Under the pieces are notes generated by a model. The model ran no database searches and was not told the origin of the DNA. It saw only the letters and a list, made by a program, of their open reading frames with translations. From NCBI RefSeq assembly GCF_900199405.1, contig NZ_LT963430.1:744001-808000 (forward strand): 64,000 nucleotides of DNA, given 5' to 3'. The stretch comes from Beduinella massiliensis. Lineage in GTDB: Bacteria; Bacillota; Clostridia; Christensenellales; Aristaeellaceae. Positions 49,178 through 59,181 of this stretch are shown here, piece by piece (positions within the stretch are counted from its first letter, which is position 1; each line of letters starts with the position of its first letter). Both the position numbers and the translations under genes were made by a program.

Positions 49178-50878
49178 ATGAACGAACAAATGGAAAACGT
49201 CGTCGCATTCGAGCGCACCGGGACGTACCTGCGCCGCAAGGCGGCGGAAAACCGCCGCGAGGGCCGGTACGCGGACGCGCTGACGCTTTTATACCTCGCC
49301 CGGGGGAAGACGGACTTCGACGCCTCGCTGGAGATGGAGATCGCGGAGATCATGAACGAGATGGGCTGCTGCGAGGAGTCCAACCAGATTCTCCTGCGCC
49401 TGCTTCAGCGCGGCGAGATGAAGGGCGAGTGCCTGTACGCCATCGCGAGCAACTACCTGAACCTGCAGGACCCGGAGCGCGCGCGCCACATGGCGCTGAT
49501 GTGCCTTGCGGAGGAACCGGAGGGCGAGTTCTCCCTGGACGCGCAGGACGTGATCGATGCGGCGGAGGAAATGCTCGAACAGACGGACGCGAAGAGCGAG
49601 CACAGCGAGCAGCTTCTGCGGCGCGGCCTGCGCGCCCTGGAGCAGGGGCAGGCGGAGCGCGCGCAGCGGCTGCTCCAGCGCGCGGTGAAGACCGGCGGGG
49701 GCGCGGAGGCGCTGACCGTGCTCTCCTTCTGCCACCTGATGCAGGAGGACACGCGCCGGGCGCTGAGCGCCGCAGTTCGGGCGCACGCGGCCGCCCCGCA
49801 CGACATCCGCACCCAATGCGCGCTCGCGTGCGCGCGGTTCGCGAGCGGCGATCGCAAGGAAGCCGTGAAGATCCTTCAGCAGGCGGAGCGGGAGCACCCC
49901 GAGCCGCCGGAGCTGATGCTCCTTTGCCAGAGCGCGTGCGACATGGGGCTGGACGCCATGGCCTACCGCCAGCTCCGCGCGCTTTCGACCTTCCAGCCCT
50001 ACGCGCCGCGCGTGCAGCTCATGCTTTCGGTGGCGGCGCTGAACCTGGGCCACGTGCGCGAGGCCGCGCGGGCGCTGGGGCACCTGTGCCGCCTCTTCCC
50101 GCAGAACCCGGTGTACGACGCGTACTTCCGCATCGCGCGCGAGCGGCTCGAGCGGGGCGACGAGCAGCCCCCCGCGAAGGAGTCGGAGCGCCTGCCCTAC
50201 AGCGGCCAGCCGCCGCAGGGCGTGTCGCTCGGCTGGCTGGTCGATCTGGGCACCCAGCTCGTGACCGGCGCGGAGGAGCTGCGCGCGCGCATCGAGACGG
50301 ACGACAGCTTTTACCGCGTGCTGGAATGGCTGCTGCACGTGCAGCTTCCGGGCACGGACGTGTGGCAGACCGTGCTGCGCTCGCTCAGCCGGGTGCAGAG
50401 CGGGCGCGTGAAGGGGCTGCTGTGCGACATGCTGACCGACGCCTCCCTCGCGGACGAGGTCAAGCGCGAGGCGATGACCGCCCTGGGCGTGCTGGGCGAG
50501 CGCGGCCCGCTGTACGCGGACATCGACGGGCGGATGGTGCGCATGACCGTGCGCACGGGCGTGAGCCAGCGCCCGCTGTCGCAGAGCTACGAGCGGGTGC
50601 TGCAGGCGGTCGTGGAGCGGCTGACGCCGATATACGGCGACGTGGGCGAGCAGGTGGCGGACATCTGGACCGCCTTCGTGCAGCGCGAGGGGCCGCAGGG
50701 CGCGATGCGCCGGCCCGACGCCTGGATGGCGGCGCTGGAATACGTCTATCACCAGAAATGCGGGCGCCAGGTGTCCGCGGCGCGCGTGGGCCGGATGCGG
50801 CACGTGCCGCCCCGAATGATCAAGCGGTATGCCCAGCGCATCCTGCCAAAGGCGGACGAGGAGGATTCTGAAAGATGA
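49178..50878 (+). CDS. TPR-repeat protein
   Basis: 566 residues, ATG behind ATGGAGG. Tandem helical repeats of TPR type from ~20 to ~330 (EGRYADALTLLYLARG, YLNLQDPERARHMALMCL, AQRLLQRAVKTGG). The C-terminal ~200 residues are different and helical. Soluble scaffold, partner unknown. Overlaps the next gene by 4 bp, so the two are probably co-translated and act together. Confidence 0.75.
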   Translation: MNEQMENVVAFERTGTYLRRKAAENRREGRYADALTLLYLARGKTDFDASLEMEIAEIMNEMGCCEESNQILLRLLQRGEMKGECLYAIASNYLNLQDPERARHMALMCLAEEPEGEFSLDAQDVIDAAEEMLEQTDAKSEHSEQLLRRGLRALEQGQAERAQRLLQRAVKTGGGAEALTVLSFCHLMQEDTRRALSAAVRAHAAAPHDIRTQCALACARFASGDRKEAVKILQQAEREHPEPPELMLLCQSACDMGLDAMAYRQLRALSTFQPYAPRVQLMLSVAALNLGHVREAARALGHLCRLFPQNPVYDAYFRIARERLERGDEQPPAKESERLPYSGQPPQGVSLGWLVDLGTQLVTGAEELRARIETDDSFYRVLEWLLHVQLPGTDVWQTVLRSLSRVQSGRVKGLLCDMLTDASLADEVKREAMTALGVLGERGPLYADIDGRMVRMTVRTGVSQRPLSQSYERVLQAVVERLTPIYGDVGEQVADIWTAFVQREGPQGAMRRPDAWMAALEYVYHQKCGRQVSAARVGRMRHVPPRMIKRYAQRILPKADEEDSER

Positions 50879-51708
50879 AATGCGTAAATTTTGACGAGGC
50901 ATTTGAACGGTACGCCAAGGCGTGGATGCGGGATAACCAGGAGAAGTTCGGCGGCAACATCGAGCAGATGGAGGCGCAGATGCCGGACGTGTACCTGCGC
51001 TTCATCAACCAGAAGGCCGACTGGCTGGACGGCGAGACCCCGGCGCTGTACTTCACGCACTTCGACGACGCGGACCTGCTGGTCCGCTGGATGATCGAAT
51101 ACTTCACGAGCAAGGTGCCCGTGCCCGATCAGCTGCTCGAGCGCATCGTGGAGCTGGGGAAGCCCGCGGAGGAGCGGCTGCTTGCGCTGCTCACCGACGA
51201 GACGGCCCCCTACGACGCGGTGCTCACCGCCATCACGCTGCTGCGCGAGCTGTGCTCCACAGCGCCCATGCAGCGCTACATCGAGCTGATCGCCGGCTGC
51301 CCCGTGCCGCACGAGCAGGCGGACATGTGCGCCGAATCGCTGCTGGCGATGGGCGACATCGTGGTCGCGCCCATCCTGCAGGTGCTCGACCGCTCCACCC
51401 CCGTCGCGCAGGAGGTCTTCCTCGACCTGCTGTGCAACTATCCGGGCGACGAGCGCATCTATCAGCTCGCGCTGCGCAAGTTCAACGAGAACCCCGACCG
51501 CCGCGCGCTGTTCGCCTCCTTCCTCGGCAAGATCGGGGACCCGCGCGCCGTTCCGGTGCTCGCCCAGGCCGCGACCGAGCCCGGCACCAATTATCTGGAC
51601 TTTGTGGAGATCAGCAACGCCGTGGAGGAGCTGGGCGGCGACCCGCTGCCCGAGCGCGACTTCTCCGGCGACCCCTACTTTGAGGCGCTCAAGCAGGCGC
51701 GGGATTGA
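50875..51708 (+). CDS. HEAT-like repeat protein
   Basis: 277 residues starting within the stop of the TPR gene (ATGA). Helical pairs suggest HEAT-like repeats from ~75 onward (VPDQLLERIVELGKPAEERL, FASFLGKIGDPRAVPVL). An N-terminal segment with aromatic residues precedes them. No enzyme motif. Coupling to the TPR gene suggests a common complex. Confidence 0.7.
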   Translation: MKCVNFDEAFERYAKAWMRDNQEKFGGNIEQMEAQMPDVYLRFINQKADWLDGETPALYFTHFDDADLLVRWMIEYFTSKVPVPDQLLERIVELGKPAEERLLALLTDETAPYDAVLTAITLLRELCSTAPMQRYIELIAGCPVPHEQADMCAESLLAMGDIVVAPILQVLDRSTPVAQEVFLDLLCNYPGDERIYQLALRKFNENPDRRALFASFLGKIGDPRAVPVLAQAATEPGTNYLDFVEISNAVEELGGDPLPERDFSGDPYFEALKQARD

Positions 51709-51731
51709 GCCTCCCGCCCGTCCGCCGCGCA

Positions 51732-51772
51732 AGGTAAAAAAATCCTTCCCTCCCATCGGGAAGGATTTTTCG
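51732..51772 (+). terminator. Intrinsic terminator
   Basis: AAAAATCCTTCCC/GGGAAGGATTTTT stem with loop TCCCATC; T run on both strands. Confidence 0.85.
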
Positions 51773-51846
51773 CATTTGTATCGAAATAATTAAGAATCTG
51801 TGACTTCTTTCGGCCACGGTGAAACGATGAAAAGGGGTGAAGCGGC

Positions 51847-54105
51847 ATGCTTTGTCCATTTTGCGGAAAGCGGACGGATTCGCGGCTGGAATCCTGCCAG
51901 CATTGCGGCAAAAGCCTTCGCGCGCCGCGCCGCACCAAAAAAAATAGCGCGGACGCGCCCGGGAACGCGGACGCCGTCCGGGGGACAGGCGCTGTCCGTG
52001 GGACGGACGCCGTCCGGGGGGCAGACTCTGTCCGGGAGACAGGCCCTGTCCGGGAGGCGCCGCTGCGCGTCTACGAGGATGAGGCCTACCTGCGCCCGCC
52101 GCGCCGCGCGGCCTCGCCGGATTCCGTCGGGGAAGCAGACCCTGTCCGGGAGACAGACCCTGCCCGTGGGACGGACGCCGTCCGTGAGGCAGACCCTGCC
52201 CGGGGGACAGGCGCTGTTCGGGGGACAGGCTCTGTCCGGGAGGCGCCGCTGCGCGTGTACGGCGACGCGGTAGAGCCGCCGCTGGAGGGACGCCCGGCCG
52301 GGCGCTCGCCCAGCGCGCCGCGCCGCAGGGGGGCCAGCGCGCCGCCCGCGCCGGACGGACAGGGCCGCGCCCAACGGGCCTCGCGGGGGGCCAGCACGCC
52401 GCCGGGGGCGCCGCCGCGCCGCGGCGGGGGCGGGCGCACCGAGGCCGCGGGCAAGGGCGGACAGCCCGTGCGCGTGCGCCACTCCCCGAGGCGGCAGGCG
52501 ACGCGCGAGATGGATCACGAGCGGCTGGAGCAGATCGTGAAGCGCGGGCCCGTGCGCAAAAAGCGCGTGAAGTGGGGGCCCATGGTGGGCGGCATTTTGC
52601 TGTTCGCGGCGGCGGTAGGCGTGAGCACTACGCTGCTTTTGACGCAGACGGCCTCCGGCCAGCGCCAGCTCGCCGCCTGGGGCTACGACGTGCCGGCCAG
52701 CGCCTACATGAGCCTGGGCGGCAGCTATCTGGACACGGGCGAGATCGCGCGGTCGATCGCGGCGTACGAGCGCGCGCGGGAAATCGAGCCGGACAGCGTC
52801 GAGGCGGCGCTGGACCTGGCCAGCGTCTACGAGATCGACGGGCGCCAGGAGGACGCCGTCGCCATCTACACCGAGCTGATGGACACCCTCGCCCCCCAGC
52901 ACGTCGAGGCCTATACGCGGATGATCCGCATCTTCCGCGAGGCGGGCGAGGCCCAGCAGGCGGTGGACCTGATGAAGCGCGCCTACGAGGCGACGGGCAG
53001 CGACACGTTCGAGACGATGCGCCAGGAGTACATGCCCAGCGCGCCCGTGGCGACGGCGGCCGTGGCGGATAAGAAGAACGCGAAGGAATTCGAGCTCATC
53101 AACAACAAGGCCAACGTGCCCTACGACATCACCCTGAGCGCGGCCGAGGGCACGAAGATCTACTACACGCTGGACGATTCGGACCCCTCGGAGGAAAAGA
53201 CGCTCTATCAGGAGGGCGAGAAGATCCGCTGCGAGGAGGGGACGACGCACCTGCGCGCCGTGGCGATTTCGGAGACGGGCGTGCCCAGCGACGTGCTCGA
53301 CGAGACGTATCAGGTCATCATCAAGACGCCGGACGCGCCCAAGGCCAACTACGCGCCGGGCCCCTATCAGCGCGTCATCAGCGTGTCGCTGCGCGCGAGC
53401 GAGGACATCGTGGCGATCTACTATACGCTGGACGGCACGTCGCCCACGACCGATTCGCTGCTCTACACCGGGCCCATCACCCTGCCGGTGGGCAAGTCCA
53501 CGCTCAAGGCGATCGCGCTGTCCGAAACGGGCAAGCAGAGCTACGAGATGACCTCCACCTACGAGATCACCGGCACGCAAAAGCGCGTGTTCAACAAGGA
53601 CGACACCTTCAAGAACCTGACGCTGATGAAGACCAAGTACGCGGCGTTCAAGAAGACCTACGGCGAGCCGGAGCGCTACGGCGAGATCACGGGCGAGGGC
53701 GCCTACGGCCAGGGCCAGAGCTTCGAGGCCGCGTACGCGGACAAGACCGCCCGCTTCGTCTCGCTGGAGGAGGGCAAGGACCCGGTGCTCTACTACCTGG
53801 AGACGCGCGACAGCTCCATGACCGGCCCGCGCAAGACGAAGGTTTCCAGCGAGGAGATGACCGTGCTGAACGCCTTCCGCGACAAGGGCGGCATGCCGGT
53901 GAACGACCGGGGCGACCGGCTGCTCTACAACATCGACAGCAAGGGCGAGGAGATCGGCACCTACCGCGTGCAGGACGACGGCAGCGCCAGGGCGCAGTAC
54001 TTCTACCCCGCGGGCGAAAACGTGTACGTGGAGCTCACCTACACGATCCGGGACGGCGCGGTCGAAAGCATCCTCTGGCAGCGCTACCTGGGCGTGACGG
54101 AGTAA
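51847..54105 (+). CDS. Zinc-ribbon, membrane-anchored TPR and beta-sandwich protein
   Basis: 752 residues, ATG behind AAAGGGGTG. Zinc ribbon CPFCGKRTDSRLESCQHCGK at 3-22. Low-complexity region about 40-150 made of VRGT/VRET/VREA units encoded by palindromic DNA repeats. Basic stretch, then one membrane helix about 238-260 (GGILLFAAAVGVSTTLLLT). Outside: TPR-like helices about 275-390, then two chitobiase/Fn3-like repeats with TKIYYTLDDSDPSEEKTLY and VAIYYTLDGTSPTTDSLLY, and a C-terminal domain. Probably an extracellular wall-associated protein. Its job is unknown. Confidence 0.75.
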   Translation: MLCPFCGKRTDSRLESCQHCGKSLRAPRRTKKNSADAPGNADAVRGTGAVRGTDAVRGADSVRETGPVREAPLRVYEDEAYLRPPRRAASPDSVGEADPVRETDPARGTDAVREADPARGTGAVRGTGSVREAPLRVYGDAVEPPLEGRPAGRSPSAPRRRGASAPPAPDGQGRAQRASRGASTPPGAPPRRGGGGRTEAAGKGGQPVRVRHSPRRQATREMDHERLEQIVKRGPVRKKRVKWGPMVGGILLFAAAVGVSTTLLLTQTASGQRQLAAWGYDVPASAYMSLGGSYLDTGEIARSIAAYERAREIEPDSVEAALDLASVYEIDGRQEDAVAIYTELMDTLAPQHVEAYTRMIRIFREAGEAQQAVDLMKRAYEATGSDTFETMRQEYMPSAPVATAAVADKKNAKEFELINNKANVPYDITLSAAEGTKIYYTLDDSDPSEEKTLYQEGEKIRCEEGTTHLRAVAISETGVPSDVLDETYQVIIKTPDAPKANYAPGPYQRVISVSLRASEDIVAIYYTLDGTSPTTDSLLYTGPITLPVGKSTLKAIALSETGKQSYEMTSTYEITGTQKRVFNKDDTFKNLTLMKTKYAAFKKTYGEPERYGEITGEGAYGQGQSFEAAYADKTARFVSLEEGKDPVLYYLETRDSSMTGPRKTKVSSEEMTVLNAFRDKGGMPVNDRGDRLLYNIDSKGEEIGTYRVQDDGSARAQYFYPAGENVYVELTYTIRDGAVESILWQRYLGVTE

Positions 54106-54128
54106 GCAGGGCGCCTGGCCCGATACGA

Positions 54129-54168
54129 CAAAAGGGACCGCCGCAGAACATTGCGGCGGTCCTTTTTT
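54129..54168. terminator. Bidirectional terminator
   Basis: AAAAGGGACCGCCGC/GCGGCGGTCCTTTTTT stem with loop AGAACATT. Serves convergent transcripts. Confidence 0.85.
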
Positions 54169-54193
54169 CGTCGGTGGGGGCGGCGTGAATCGC

Positions 54194-55213
54194 TCAGCAG
54201 GGGAGAATGCCCTCGTCCGGCATCTCCGTGATCGGCAGCGTGCGCGAGCGGATGCAGGGCGTGCTGACGTGATAGGAGGCCGCGCGGGGAAAGCCCAGCT
54301 CGTAGGGCGAGGGCCCGACATAGCTGCTTTCCCGCCCCTGCACGTGGATGCCCTCCCCGTCGATGCGCACGATGGCGAACAGCGCGTCCCAATAGGGGGC
54401 GCAGCCCTTCAGGTGCGGGTACAGGCGGCTGATCGTCTCGCTGTAGCGCACGCAGTCGTATTCGTGGCCGATCCAGATGTTGGAGATGCTGTTGACGCTC
54501 AGGAAGGGGACGCCCGCGCGCGCGCAGACGCCGTCCACATGGTTGTGCCCGTTCAGCGCGAGGATGACGCGGCGGCGGCCGCGGTTCGCCCTGCGCACGA
54601 TCTCCCATACGGCGGGGCCGTCGTGCGCGTTGAGCAGCTCGTCGCCCAGCGGCGCGTGCGAGAGCAGCACGCAGGGATAGGGGGAGGAGAGCAGCTGCTC
54701 TTCCAGCCATGCGCGCTGCGCGGGCCCCAGCCAGCTGGTCTCCCGCGTTCTGAAGCGGCTGTAGTTGCAGTGGTCAAAGTCCACATACCGGCCGTCCTCC
54801 AGGATGTAATTGGTGTCCAGCGCGATAAAGCGGACGCCCCCCGCGTCGAACGTATAGTGGGGCGCGGGCAGGCCCAGGTAGCGGCAGGCCGTCTCCTTCG
54901 AGCAGGCGTCCATGTCGTGATTGCCCAGCACGCCGAAAAGCGGCAGCCCGCTTTCCTGGATCATGCGCCGGATCTCCCGCTTTTCGTCGTCCCGCTCGCA
55001 CTGGAACCAGCCCGCGCGGCGCGCGGCGCTCTGGGGTGCGAACGACCGGAGGAAGTCCGCCTCCGGGTACATGATGTCGCCCAGGTGCAGCAGAAAGTCC
55101 GCCTTTTCCTCCCTGGCCCGCCGCAGCAGCACCTGCATGCGGGGCACGGCGTCCGGCATGATGTCCACGTGCAGGTCGGAAAATACCGCAAATGTGACGT
55201 TGCCTGTAAACAT
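54194..55213 (-). CDS. Calcineurin-like metallophosphoesterase
   Basis: 339 residues, ATG behind TTAAGGGAGGGC. All metal-binding motifs are present: FSDLHVD, HLGDIMYP, GNHDMD, LSHAPLG and LNGHNHVDG. No signal peptide, so probably cytoplasmic. It is the last gene of the minus-strand uptake cluster, 10 bp after the permease, so it may act on a phosphorylated or phosphodiester-linked product of the imported glycan. That link is inference. Confidence 0.85.
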   Translation of the reverse strand: MFTGNVTFAVFSDLHVDIMPDAVPRMQVLLRRAREEKADFLLHLGDIMYPEADFLRSFAPQSAARRAGWFQCERDDEKREIRRMIQESGLPLFGVLGNHDMDACSKETACRYLGLPAPHYTFDAGGVRFIALDTNYILEDGRYVDFDHCNYSRFRTRETSWLGPAQRAWLEEQLLSSPYPCVLLSHAPLGDELLNAHDGPAVWEIVRRANRGRRRVILALNGHNHVDGVCARAGVPFLSVNSISNIWIGHEYDCVRYSETISRLYPHLKGCAPYWDALFAIVRIDGEGIHVQGRESSYVGPSPYELGFPRAASYHVSTPCIRSRTLPITEMPDEGILPC

Positions 55214-55223
55214 AAGCCCTCCC

Positions 55224-56126
55224 TTAGCCCTTGACGGCGCCGATCATGACGCCCTGAACGAAGTACTTTTGCAGGAACGGATAGAGCACCACGATGGGCA
55301 GGATGGAGACGATGATCGCGGCGTATTTGAGCTGGTGCACCGCCATGTCGCGGTCCAGCCCCTCCTTCATGTCGCCCGCCATTTCGTCGGTCGCTTGAAT
55401 CAGCACGCGCCGCAGGTAGATCTGCAGGGGCTGCAGCTTGGTGTCCGACAGGTAGAGCACGGCGCTGAAATAGCTGTTCCAGTGGCCGACCGCGTAAAAG
55501 AGGATGAGCACCGCGATGATGGGCATGGAAAGGGGAAGCACGATGTCGCGCAGGATGCGCGCCTCGCCCGCGCCGTCCAGCTTGGCCGACTCCAAAAGGC
55601 TCTCCGGAATGCCCTCGAAGAACGTTCGGCAGACGATGAGGTTCCAGGTGGAGATCGCGGCGGGCAGGACGATGGCCCAGCGCGTGTTGTAGAGGCCGAG
55701 ACGGCTGACGACGATGAACGTGGGGATCATGCCGCCGGAGAAGAACATGGTGAACGTGATGAGCAGCATCACAGGCCGGCGCAGGAAAAAGCCGCGCCGC
55801 GCCAGCGGGTAGGCGAGCGTCAGCGTCAGCGCGACGTTGAGCAGCGTGCCGACCCCGGTGTACCAGAACGTATTGCCGTAGGCCGTCAGAAACGAGGAAT
55901 TCTCAAAGACCATCTTGTAGGCGCCGAGGTTGATCCCCCAGGGAATCAGGAAGATCTCCTCGCGCAGCGCCTTCATGGGGTCCGCGAGGGACATCGCCGT
56001 CACGTGCAGAAAGGGCGTCAGCGTGATGGCGACGACCACCACGCCGACCGCGTAGACGAGCAGGTCGCCCAACCGCGAGCCCAGCGGGCGCCTGGGAACG
56101 CCGCGTACAGGCCTTTTCCTCACCAT
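55224..56126 (-). CDS. ABC sugar permease (LplC/YtcP-like)
   Basis: 300 residues, ATG behind GGGGAGGTGAG. Six membrane segments; EAA loop ESAKLDGAGEARILRDIVLP. C-terminus FLQKYFVQGVMIGAVKG is the YtcP signature, almost as in 37893. Its start overlaps the end of the upstream permease by 7 bp. Confidence 0.88.
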   Translation of the reverse strand: MVRKRPVRGVPRRPLGSRLGDLLVYAVGVVVVAITLTPFLHVTAMSLADPMKALREEIFLIPWGINLGAYKMVFENSSFLTAYGNTFWYTGVGTLLNVALTLTLAYPLARRGFFLRRPVMLLITFTMFFSGGMIPTFIVVSRLGLYNTRWAIVLPAAISTWNLIVCRTFFEGIPESLLESAKLDGAGEARILRDIVLPLSMPIIAVLILFYAVGHWNSYFSAVLYLSDTKLQPLQIYLRRVLIQATDEMAGDMKEGLDRDMAVHQLKYAAIIVSILPIVVLYPFLQKYFVQGVMIGAVKG

Positions 56127-57061
56127 AGGCTCACCTCCCCCAGGCGGCGGCTGATCGCGTTGACCGTGAGCAGCAGGATCAGGTTGATGACGTTGTTGAA
56201 CAGGCCGACCGCCGCGCCGAAGCTGTACTGCCCGCCCTGAATGCCGCGCCGGTAGACGTAGGTGGAAATCACGTCCGCCTTGTCGTAGATGGCGGGGCTG
56301 TACATCAGGATGATCTTTTCGTAGCCCACGTTCATCATGCGGCCGAGCTGCATGATGAGCAGGATGACGATGGTGGGCATGATGCAGGGCAGCGACACGT
56401 GCACCACCTGCTGAAAGCGGTTGGCGCCGTCGATGCGGGCGGCCTCGTACAGGCCGGGATCGACCGACGTGAGCGCGGCGAGATAGATGATGGAGTTCCA
56501 GCCGAAGCTCTGCCATACGTCCGAGCCGATGTAGAGCGGGCGGAACCAGGCGGAGCTGCTCATGAAGTCGATGGGCTTGCCCCCGTATGCCTTGATGAGC
56601 GTGTTCACGACGCCGCCGTTGGGGGAGAGCACGCTCGTCAGGATGCCGACGACGACGACCGTGGAGATGAAGTGAGGCAGGTAGGAGAGGGTCTGCACGA
56701 CGCGCTTGAACATGGGTCTGCGCATCTCGTGCAGGAAGAGCGCGAAGATGATGGGAATCGGAAAGCCCCACAGCAGGTTCAGCACGCTGATGGCGAGCGT
56801 GTTGCCGAGCAGCCGCCAGAAGAAGTAGGAATTGAAGAATTCGCTGAACCACTTGAGCCCCACGAAGTCGCTGCCGAGGATGGACTTGGACAGGTTGAAG
56901 TCCGTGAACGCCATCCAGACGCCGTACATGGGAACGTAGTGGAACACGATGTAGTAGACGAGGCCGGGCAGCATCAGCAGCGCGAGCGCGTAATCGCGGC
57001 GCAGCTTCGCCCAAAAGCCCGCGCCCGCCCGCTTGGGCCGTACGGTGATCGGATGAGCCAC
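56120..57061 (-). CDS. ABC sugar permease (LplB-like)
   Basis: 313 residues from GTG (VAHPITV) behind TGGAGGGACG. Six membrane segments starting RRDYALALLMLPGLVYYIVF; EAA loop YEAARIDGANRFQQVVHVSLP. Overlaps the next permease gene. No ATPase in the cluster. Confidence 0.88.
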   Translation of the reverse strand: MAHPITVRPKRAGAGFWAKLRRDYALALLMLPGLVYYIVFHYVPMYGVWMAFTDFNLSKSILGSDFVGLKWFSEFFNSYFFWRLLGNTLAISVLNLLWGFPIPIIFALFLHEMRRPMFKRVVQTLSYLPHFISTVVVVGILTSVLSPNGGVVNTLIKAYGGKPIDFMSSSAWFRPLYIGSDVWQSFGWNSIIYLAALTSVDPGLYEAARIDGANRFQQVVHVSLPCIMPTIVILLIMQLGRMMNVGYEKIILMYSPAIYDKADVISTYVYRRGIQGGQYSFGAAVGLFNNVINLILLLTVNAISRRLGEVSLW

Positions 57062-57086
57062 AGGCGTCCCTCCAGGAATCAGAATA

Positions 57087-57356
57087 GTGCGGAGGAGCGG
57101 TACGCCCCTCCGCGCAATGATCGATAAAGTAACGACTTTCCAGAGGGGATGCATGAAGGGGAGGCTTCCCCTTCATGTGGAATCGTATCGACCGGCTTTG
57201 CCGGTCGGGCGGGGCGTTTTCTGTAGGAAAATCCGAAGGATTTTTCGGAAGAAAACATCTCCCGTAACTTTCGTGCAAAATGAGCATTCATTTTGCACGA
57301 GGCCATCGACTGGGTCGATGGCCAGTGCGGAGGAGCGGTACGCCCCTCCGCGCAGC
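57087..57356. repeat. Hairpin-rich intercistronic region with dispersed repeats
   Basis: The 300-bp gap between the binding-protein and permease genes has no gene. It holds two copies of GCGGAGGAGCGGTACGCCCC plus TCCGC (57089 and 57327), the dispersed palindrome GCATGAAGGGGAGGCTTCCC plus CTTCATG (57151-57179, related to 18314), and a TGCAAAATGA/TCATTTTGCA hairpin (57273-57299). These may lower permease expression relative to the binding protein. Confidence 0.7.
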
Positions 57357-57360
57357 CGGG

Positions 57361-58944
57361 TTACTTGCCCATGTAGCGGTCGTACTGCTCCTGCTTGATT
57401 CTGAGCACCTCGTCCGCGCCCATCGCTTCGAGCGTGGCCACAAATTCGTCGAACTTGTCCAGCGGCGCCTGGCCCATGATGAACTTCTGAATCATCTCGT
57501 TTTGGTAGGTGTTCAGGTCGGCGGTGAGCGAGGTGAGCCTCTCGCTTTCCTCGGGCGTGGCGATCACGGCCGGGTAGGCGTCCACGATGGTCGGCAGGAT
57601 GGCCTGCACGTCGCTGAGCACGTAGTCCTCCACCATCATCTCAAAGAATTCCTTCGTGCGGTTGGTGAACTGCGTGGCGTAGGCGCCGTCCTTGCGCAGG
57701 GCGTTGTAGATCGCCAGGCCGTCCGGGTTGTTGGCGACGAGGTCCGTCCATACGCGCTGGGTGTGGTCCTCGTTCCAGTTCCAGTGCACACCCTCGATGC
57801 CGTAGTGCATCAGGTCGCGCCCTTCGGGGTTCGCGTAGCAGTAGTCGATCCACTTGATGGCCAGCACCGGGTCCTGGCAGTCCTTGGAGATCGCGTAGCG
57901 GAAGCCCGTGAGCGTGCGGCCGACCTGCCGACCGGGGTTGCCGTCCTGGTCGAGCGGCGTGGGGATGCACATGTAGTACGCGTCCTCTGCACCGGAGGCC
58001 TGCGCGGACTTTTGCAGCGTAGTGCTGGAGTCGGCGTAGTAGCCCGTGGAGCCCAGCAGGTTCTGCGCGGCCATCGCCGTCAGCTTGGTGCCGTCCACGG
58101 AGAAGGCGGTGTCGATCAGGCCCTCCTCGTAGAGCTTGTTCAGGAACGTGAGGTATTCCTTGAATTCCGGCAGGCGGTACTGGTCCACGACCTTGCCGTT
58201 TTCGTCGGGGTAGTACTGCACGGTGACGGGCGCGGTCAGCCCGAAGCCCGTCGCGAGATAGGCATAGGCGTTTTCGACGCTGGATACGTTGCCCTGGGTG
58301 CTCATCGGCACCTCGTCCGCGAGGCCGTTGCCGTTGGGGTCCTGCTCCTTAAAGGCCTTGAGCACGGTGTACCAATCGTCCAGGGTGGTAGGCACGTCGA
58401 GCCCCAGGTTGTCCAGCCAGTCCTTGCGGAGCGTCAGGCAGAACGGCGCGACGAAATTCATGCCGTAAAAGTTCTGCGGGATGGCGTAAATGTGCCCGTC
58501 GTAGCCGGTCATGGTGCGCCCGAGCTCCGGCACGTCCTCAAAGAACAGCTTCTTGATGTTGGGGGCGTACTGGTCGATCAGCTCGTCCAGCGGCTGAATC
58601 AGCCCGGCCTTGGCGTAGCGCATGATGTCCGCGCCGTTGTAATTGGGCAGCTGGATGATGTCCGACAGCTTTGAGCCGGACGCGAGCCGGATTTCCATCG
58701 TCTCATTAAAGGAATTGAGTTCCACGACGTCCCAGTCGATCGAGACGCCGGTGAGCTTTTCCAGCTCCTGATAGACGGGCAGGTTGTCCGCATAGCTGGA
58801 GCCCGCGTAGTAGTTCTCTTGAAGCGTAAAGCTCAGGTGCGCCCCGTCGGGGGCGAGGGGCAGCGTGTAGTCCTCGGCCGCCAGCGCGGCGCAGGGGATC
58901 AGCATGCACAGGGTGAGAAGCAGACTCAGAAACTTTTTTGCCAC
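57361..58944 (-). CDS. Extracellular solute-binding protein (LplA-like)
   Basis: 527 residues from GTG (VAKKFLSLL) behind GAGGAGGTACATC. Signal peptide 1-23 ending CAALAAEDY. Family motifs LEKLTGVSIDWDVVE, LASGSKLSDIIQLP, FKEQDPNGNGLADEVPM and LAIKWIDYCYANPEG, as in 35202. Provides the ligand for the permeases downstream and should be the most abundant product of the cluster. Confidence 0.88.
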   Translation of the reverse strand: MAKKFLSLLLTLCMLIPCAALAAEDYTLPLAPDGAHLSFTLQENYYAGSSYADNLPVYQELEKLTGVSIDWDVVELNSFNETMEIRLASGSKLSDIIQLPNYNGADIMRYAKAGLIQPLDELIDQYAPNIKKLFFEDVPELGRTMTGYDGHIYAIPQNFYGMNFVAPFCLTLRKDWLDNLGLDVPTTLDDWYTVLKAFKEQDPNGNGLADEVPMSTQGNVSSVENAYAYLATGFGLTAPVTVQYYPDENGKVVDQYRLPEFKEYLTFLNKLYEEGLIDTAFSVDGTKLTAMAAQNLLGSTGYYADSSTTLQKSAQASGAEDAYYMCIPTPLDQDGNPGRQVGRTLTGFRYAISKDCQDPVLAIKWIDYCYANPEGRDLMHYGIEGVHWNWNEDHTQRVWTDLVANNPDGLAIYNALRKDGAYATQFTNRTKEFFEMMVEDYVLSDVQAILPTIVDAYPAVIATPEESERLTSLTADLNTYQNEMIQKFIMGQAPLDKFDEFVATLEAMGADEVLRIKQEQYDRYMGK

Positions 58945-59181
58945 GTGATGTACCTCCTCGTGTTGAGCGTCGTTTTGAGGGCGCCGGATCGGCATCCGCC
59001 CCGGGCAAGCGCGCTTTGCGCCAGGGCAGAAAAACAGGCCCCCATCCGGTTCGTTGTCCCCATCATAAGACGAACTCGCCAGAAACGGAAGCCGCTATTT
59101 TTTGCATTTGCATTCATTTGTTGACAAATGTGGAGATGTTATGTGCAAAATGCACAAACGAAAAATTTGCGCGCTTGGGAT

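Noticed and set aside
51790-54321. 843-codon minus-strand ORF
   Set aside because: Antisense shadow of the zinc-ribbon/TPR protein in high-GC DNA; residue composition is typical of shadows.
57079-57306. Small ORFs in the gap between binding-protein and permease genes
   Set aside because: They translate hairpin repeats. The same peptide-like string appears from the phage-region copy of the repeat, so it is repeat DNA and not a gene.
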